A DNA stretch of 64,000 bases. Source: Unio delphinus. Lineage: Eukaryota > Mollusca > Bivalvia > Unionida > Unionidae. Shown piece by piece: positions 53,901-62,280 of this stretch; within the stretch, counting starts at the first letter, position 1; every line of letters starts with the position of its first letter. Location of the stretch: contig JAQISU010000115.1 in the NCBI GenBank assembly GCA_029339505.1, forward strand, positions 11,557,001-11,621,000. Direction: 5' to 3'. Position numbers and translations under genes: made by a program. The notes under the pieces are model-generated. The model made no database searches. It saw only the letters and a program-made list of their open reading frames with translations, and was not told the DNA's origin.

Positions 53901-56900
53901 TATAAAAATTTGAATTCCAAGAAACCTTAGGAAGAAAAACACCAAATAAAAAAATATGATGAAATTTAAAAGATAAAGGCAACAAAGATGTAAAAAAAAG
54001 AAATTCCTTAAAATATTATTTGTTTTAATATAATCCAAAATCACTTAAAATCTCCATGATGTTTTCCAAAAGCTTTTATTGACTACACAATACATATATT
54101 TATTTCTGAGAATGGAAGGCAATACACTCAACAAGGAATATGTTCTACTGTCAGTGGACACTGGCAAGATATACACTCTGGTCAAGGTTCACAAACCCTG
54201 GTCAGATATGTGTCTATATGCAACTGGCACAATGCCAAATTATCTCTCCAGTTTGTTCTATATTAGGCTCTCCAATCATGTTCAGAAGGTTGTGTGCAGA
54301 GTTTCTTATACATATAGTTTACCAAATATACCATTTACATATACAAAGTCATTATATGGAATCTTCCATCTGGAAACTAATGATTGTAGGGAATCTTTCG
54401 TTAGTTGTCTGATCCTAATCAAAGCTTATCAATGGTCTGAGCATGTCTGTGATCTCAGAATTCAAAGTGGAGACTTCACCTGGGAACCAGCTCAAGATGA
54501 TGCCATGGGGTACTGTAGTCGCAACAGGTCTCCATCTTTCAAGCCATCTAAATAAAAGAGGACTTTGGTGGTATAAAGCTATTGCCTTTACCAACTCACT
54601 TCTGTCTACTTTGATTTGAGTCTTGGGGTTCAGCCAAGGTGGGCATGGGAAAACATTTCTGGATTCTTCCTACACCAGTTATACAGGCCACCATGTACAG
54701 CATACCATTTACTTAGAAATGGCATGAAATGCAACATAACAACAACAACCACAATCTGTATAATTATAAGAATTTATGGCATTTAAAGAAAACTCAATTT
54801 TATTGAATTAACTATCATAAAGGATGACTGATTGAAGACTTTCAAATTAAGAAAGATCCAATATTAGATTGGGTGTTTCAATAACCATGGTAGTTATTTG
54901 GAAACAGACTCAAACTTTAAGACTTATTTTGCATCACTTTTGCAACACTAGGGCAAATTCACATGACAAACTGTCTAATAAAATTTGGTTATCATGCATA
55001 CTAGATTTGGGCCTCAAACTGACATCATATAATGGATATACAAATACATTTCTTGATGTCAAAAACCCAAAAAGAAGGAATTAAAAAGTATTAATGTTTT
55101 GCTTCCAGTTCATATAACCATTACTGGAAATATCTTTGGTTAGTTAATTGTCGTCCACCACCTAAAACAAAATACCTTATTTTTGCTGGTGGATTGTCTG
55201 TTTTTCCAAATGGAATTGTTGCTGACTTTCCTGAAAAATAATACGTTTACACTTTGAAGAGTTATAACATTTATTATGCACAATATATTTTCATAAAATA
55301 ATATTAAATTCCTTTTCATCATAAATGTAACATTTAATTACAGGAGTCATTTAAAATACGTTTCCAATACGGATAATTCAAAGTATTTAATGACAGCTCT
55401 GTGCAGCTTGCATGGCATAAATGATGTATAACAAGGTAAATTAGTAACTTATTCCTGAAGAAACAGAATTTACTAGACAAATTTACTCTCTCTGTTGAAT
55501 ACATTCTCTGATCAAATTAACATTGTGATGATAGGTTGAAGCAGGAAAAGATACTGTGATACTAATACTGTAAAATGTAAAACAGACATTAAAATTCCCA
55601 GCTATACACAAAATTCAAGGGAACTTTAATACCATTAATAATTAAAATTAAAAAAAAATGGAAATAAAGAAAGAGAATCATTATACTTAAAAGTGGGAAA
55701 TCGCTAACTTTTTTCATCATCAACAACCAAATTTATATTGTCTTCACCCTATAAGTTTACTTTGACTTCTATTATTTTAGCTAACTGATCAATGATGTTA
55801 AAATGAGGACATACAAAAAAAGTTTCACATGGTCTATGTTCTTCAAGTTTAACCATACCTCACTGAATAAACTGGTCGTAATTTCTTCAAAGCTCAATAA
55901 AATAAGAAATTTATCAAACATAATATAAATAACAAAATATACCCCAGTCATAAGTAAGGAGTTGTTCACTGTAAGTGTAGGTTCCCAAGACAATTTTGAG
56001 AGAAAACTGACAGGGGTCAAGGTCAAAGGCCAGAGGTATGGAAATGTTCACTTGTTCCGATGACAGTGGAATCTGGAATGAAAACTCAGCACAGCAGTGA
56101 AGACCAAAGCAATTATCCGTCAAAGAACAGCGAAGAATGTGCTTCAATGGTCTGGGGATTACACTGGAAATATTCAATCCATAGGGACAAACTGAAAAAA
56201 AGTAAAATTCAAACTCTCAATTACAGTACAAAACCAGTTGCTTGCACAGAAAGTTGAATTTTTAACAAAAATGTACATTTATTTTTAATTTTTTTTTATT
56301 TTCAGTTAACAATGGGTCGCGTGTGTGCTAAAACGTTTGATTTAGTTAAATTTTACATTTATTTTTAAGTTCATGGTATTCTCAGTTAAACAACAACGGG
56401 TTGTATGTGTGTGCTACAAACTGCATTTTACCTCACCTGAACCAATTACTTGTATATTACATCTAAGCATTACCACACTCCACACTGTATATTACATCTA
56501 AGCATTACCACGCTCCACACTGTATATTACATCTAAGCATTACCATGCTCCACACTGTATATTACATCTAAGCATTACCACGCTCCACACTGTATATTAC
56601 ATCTAAGCATTACCACGCTCCACACTGTATATTACATCTAAGCATTACCACGCTCCACACTGTATATTACATCTAAGCATTACCACGCTCCACACTGTAT
56701 ATTACATCTAAGCATTACCATGCTCCACACTGTATATTACATCTAAGCATTACCATGCTCCACACTGTATATTACATCTAAGCATTACCACGCTCCACAC
56801 TGTATATTACATCTAAGCATTACCACGCTCCACACTGTATATTACATCTAAGCATTACCACGCTCCACACTGTATATTACATCTAAGCATTACCACGCTC

Positions 56901-59900
56901 CACACTGTATATTACATCTAAGCATTACCACGCTCCACACTGTATATTACATCTAAGCATTACCACGCTCCACACTTTATATTACATCTAAGCATTACCA
57001 CACTCCACACTGTATATTACATCTAAGCATTACCACGCTCCACACTGCATATAATCCAAACAATTTCTTTCCAAAGAATGTATTCATCTGCTTTGAATTC
57101 ACTGTTTTTCATTGTTTATTATCGATTGCTTGTGCTTTCGATGCAAAACAAAAGACAACTTTAAATGTAATAGAACTAGGGCTTCTATGTCAATTCTGCA
57201 TGACAAGCATTGCTGTAAACCCTTGGCCTCAACCAAAAACTTGAAAGAGGAAAGTAGGCGTGATAACAAGCAATTTATCTCTATAATTATTCATCCAAGG
57301 ACTGAAAAGGTTCCTTCAAAGGTTAAAGAAGCATATGAAAATGAAAAACTTTAGCCAAAACCTTAACAATACTGCCACAACTGAAAAAAATGAAACATAT
57401 AAATCCTGCTTTCCCAATAATGTAGATTCATACAAACATGGACATTTGAAGCACAAGTATCATTTTAAATGCATATGCATTAGTCTTTTCACAAAACTAC
57501 CCATTCAAATAAACCAATCCAAGTTATGCCTGAAAAAACAAACAAAATTATTACCCTTAACTCAATAATAATGAAGTAATTACCCATAATGAAATACAGT
57601 AACATGATCCCACAATGGTCCTGTTTGTAATCAATCCTTCAAAAAGGTTTACATTATACTATATTTAGTGACAAATTAATTTTGAATAATTTATATCTTT
57701 GCTTATCTTTTAAAAAATGTGCTTCATTTGTATGCCAGCAGACAATTTGAAATATTATGCTTACCACAACTTAGTCTAATGTTATCATGAAAAACATTTT
57801 ACCTGGGGCTTTTGGTGGTAAATCACACTTCATTGTTTGTAAAATGGTCTGCAATTAAAAGAACAAAGTAATAAATGTTTAATTCATCTGCAACTTTTCA
57901 TTCATGATTAATTAAGCAAATTAATAACAAGTAATGTAAGCTCTATGGATGTAAACGCTTCTGTGAAAAATACGCATAACTAAATTTTTATTTCTTGCTT
58001 TATATAAAACACAGGATGTTCGGTCTGATGGCGGGCACCATGAACTCGGGAGCAGAAAGTTACATTGAAAGTTCTACCCTTATGTATGTTCTCCAGATGC
58101 CTGCATTTCCATAGTTAGGCCTATTTTAGTTTTTATTCTTTTTCTCCTTATCTTTCTCTCTCATCCATTCTCTCTCTCCCCACAAAGGCTGTAACATTTA
58201 CCAAACTTTGTGAATATGTACAGTATATATAATAAGCAAAACAATGCCACTGAAATGATTCCCAATACAACACACACCAAAAGTACATTATTACAAACAC
58301 ATGTTTAAAGAATTATTTACATGGACTAAAAATCCTTTTTAATAATTTAAAACCGCGATCCAGTCAACTTTAAATCAATATATTAGAATCAAAGCTGATG
58401 GGGCATTTTGGTATAATTAAATTGCATCTACAAATATAGAATTTTACCACACTTACATCAAGTCCTAACTGCTTTAGGATCAAGTTAAAAGCCTCCTTGT
58501 TCAGCTGTCCACCCAAAGCTTTAGCTAATGCTTTGATATCTCCAGCACCTGAAATATATTTTACATGTTTTGAGAAATAACATTCCACTTGTGCAAGTAT
58601 GACTGCACATGCATTAAGTCTCAACTTTCCAGAATTCCTAAGAGCTTTATATAAATATTTACAGTCTATCTTGTAATAATGTGACCTAAAATCTGATTTA
58701 TAGACAATGGTAAACTGCTCAGAAAATAAACTTGATGTAATTTGTGCATAATTCTTAAGTAAAACCAAATTATATCTCATTACAAGTGCAATTTCATTCT
58801 TTCTACTATTGTGATAGCCGTTGAAATCAAACACTGAAAATTCAAAGATTACTTGAGAACATTGGTTTTTCGTATTTAAATTTGCCTTCCTTCCAATGCC
58901 TATATGAACTCCAAATCAAACAAAAAATTTCCATGTTCTCCAGTACATTGTGTATTGTTGCTCAATTTATTTATTTTTGTAAGTTGCATAAAAAGCAAAC
59001 CCCACCCCACCCAGTTATTTTCACAACAAAAGGCACCGAGGTTAAAAGAGGCACACTGTGATTCATCTTTCTCAACTATGACCTTAGTCATTGTCAATGT
59101 TATGATGCTCTAGAGTGACATTAAACTTGGCTTTGTGGAAACTGAGCAAGTTGTAAAAATAAGGTACAAGCATATCTGGGAAGGTTACGCTGTAAACATT
59201 GGTATCCCATGTATGTTGACATCTACACACCGCTTGTTTTGAACACGACCTGACAAATAAAATAAGTTCTAGCCTTACAAGCCAATGTTGGTCAACCACT
59301 GAATTATGGAGACTTTGTTTACAAATTAGAAACAAATAATGACAATAGCATTATATGTATTATGAAAGTTATCATAACTGGTGTCTAATTCTGTCAATCA
59401 AATTGTATTTGATTCATGTGAATGTATAATCTACACAAATGTATACTAATTACCATGGATACCTAGAATGATATTTGTCTCATGTAACATATAAAAGTCG
59501 ATGTAGTTAAGTACAATTCTTTTCACCTTCCTAATTGATAACAATCAAGAAATTTGTATGTCATTCAATCAGGCTGAAGACCCAGGGAGGTGGGGATTCT
59601 GGTTAAATAGATGTCCAAGTGACTGTCATTTTGCTCAAAGTGAATGTAACTTTGCCTTGCTTTGAGTTGATTTCTTCAAACTATCTCCTACCTTTTGCCA
59701 CAGGAGACAATATCAAGTATTTTTTTTTCAAAAATGCACAATTTCATTTTATATCATTATTTACGTTATTATAGGGCTTTGTAATATATATAATATAAGC
59801 AGACCAAATAATTAAGATTATGAGCAAAATAAAGAAGAAAAAAAAAAGTCATTAAACCAAAGAATATTTAACAGCAAAATGTAAAAATACTGAAAACAAA

Positions 59901-60221
59901 TATATAAAATTCAACAATTGACACCATAAAATGGTTCTTTTAACAATTTATACTTACCAGGAAGTGAGAAATTTTCATTACATATTGGTATTGGTATTTC
60001 CTGATTTGTTAAGACATTAAATGCTGGCATATTTGGAATCTTGACTCCAAAGTCAATATGAAACACCTTCTTTTGGTCATCCTTGTCAATTTTAAAACTG
60101 GAAATAGAAACATATTATTTACATATTACTACAATAATCACTATATACATTTATATTCTAAAAGTATATCTCTACTCACAACAACTCTTAAGATTTCATC
60201 CACACTCTATCTATCTATATG

Positions 60222-60279
<58 letters not shown>

Positions 60280-62245
60280 GTATAAAATGGCCTTTATATA
60301 AACATTTTAATGAAGTATCACTAGCTAGTTGAGGTCAGTTAATTGATCTATTTACTCCTCTCATATCATACAACATAAGTTCCCTCTGAATTATTCATTT
60401 TCCTCACAATTTCATATCACAAAACCGACCTCCTGTAAAGTTTATATTAATTTTGGATATTATTTAAAGTATAATTGTATGATTCATCAACACATGAATA
60501 AAGACCAGAAGTAAAATGAGAATTCCAATCTTCTCTTTTCATGATTGACATATTTCACAGCAATTATGCCTCATCTTTCTGTTCATTTCACCAATCAACC
60601 CTACCACCCACTCTAATCCCTATTATAGAGCTGTACCGATTAATCGCCCGTATGCGTAATCGGGCCGATTATTAGCACAATCGGTATAATCGGGTATCGG
60701 CAAAAATAATCGGTGCCGATGCAAATAATTTGTTTAAATAACCAATTTTTCCTGATAAAAGTTGTATATACAGTCGCGTTTTGACTGACCGTAACTTAAT
60801 CCTTTGTAACACTAGAGCTCGGGATAAATGCAGTATGCAAACAAGTTGCCCATTAACTAACACTACTGTATAGTCGAATAACCATATATCGAGATAAACA
60901 CATCGAACCATCAATTAATCTTTTGCAACAAAGAGATTGCTCTAATAAAATATTTAAAATGAATTTATCTTGCTGCCAGTTGTGCAAAATTTTCAACTCC
61001 ATCGTCCGGTAACATTTGTAAACTGTAGTAAACCAGACTAAAGTACATGTCGCTAACCGCCATTGTAGTGCCAAAGTCATGTGAATAGCCAGTAAGATTA
61101 ACATCAAAGGGAGTAATGATGGATATATACACAGTCAATTTTGAGGTTTGTGTTTTTTCTTTATCTTTATGAAAACTCACAAAACACCGATAGTCCTTAT
61201 GTCCCAGTGAGAAATTGTTTGAAAGGGCTTCAGTGTAGGTTTGAGTACGTCGTCTGTCTTTCAGTTAATCCGTAATGCCTGGAGGGTGAACGAACTCATC
61301 GTCTTTAATACTAGTAAGTGAGAATCATTTCCGGATTTTTTTAAATTATTTTTTATTTCTTTTGTTAGTGTTTCACCAAGCCACTATCTGGCAGAAGGGG
61401 CGGTCTCTCATAAGTCATAACAGGTTTTACTGTACCTTTGAAGCACCGACATATACTAAACAAATAAAACAATTCTATATCAATGTTTTACAATTATCTG
61501 ATGTTGCCGCAGCAATAACGAGTATTTGTTGTCGTCAAAGCAAGCCGACGACCTTTGCTCATAGAAAGTCGGCAATAAACTCAAAAGCATTGCCTCAATT
61601 TACATAGTAATTAGAACATATTTATTGTGCCGCGAAACTTTCCTGTTTGCAAAAAAAAAAAATCGCCCACCCCCACGGTCTGTGGACAACAGAGCAGTAA
61701 TTTACTTGGACACCCCCCCCCCATTCCAGGCCTTTATTGTTTTCTAAATTTGTCGGCATATACCCGAGTACATAATATGATAATCAAATAATCGGTCTCA
61801 TAATCGGTATCGGCAATTTTGATAATCGGCTATACGTGGTATCGGCATAATCGGCAAAAAGTGACATCGGTACAGCTCTACCCTATTACCCAACCTCAAA
61901 CAAAAGATGGAAGCCACATTCAAATATTCTGCATATCTTTACAATACCTCTAAACGTCAAATCTAAGTATCTGTCTAATGCTGTGGTAGATGAATGGCAT
62001 GACAAAGTTACAATAACATGAAAAGAAGTTTTCAGTTATATAGAGATGACAAGTTTCTGAAGCAATAAGTTACTGTCTTGTCAGTTTTACATGCATTTAA
62101 AACAAGTAATATTGAGGCTGACCATAAGAACTTAAAACATACCTTAGTGATATTTGATCGTTGATATGAAGTGTTTCTTCTTGACCTGTAAAATAATGCA
62201 ACAAAGTCTAATTGCTATAACTATTTTAATATTTAATAGAAAATT

Positions 62246-62280
<35 letters not shown>

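Noticed and set aside
54079..54555. 158-codon plus-strand frame
   Set aside because: No recognisable motif, lies within a host intron beside repeats, composition like intron.
56451..57045. CRISPR-like array
   Set aside because: The 35-bp units are contiguous with no spacers, and the sequence is clearly eukaryotic.
57112..57568. Lys-rich plus-strand frames
   Set aside because: AT-rich intron sequence, opposite strand to the gene, no motif or neighbour that supports coding.
60058..60301. Frames ending in a Ser-Leu run
   Set aside because: Translation of the (CT)n tract.
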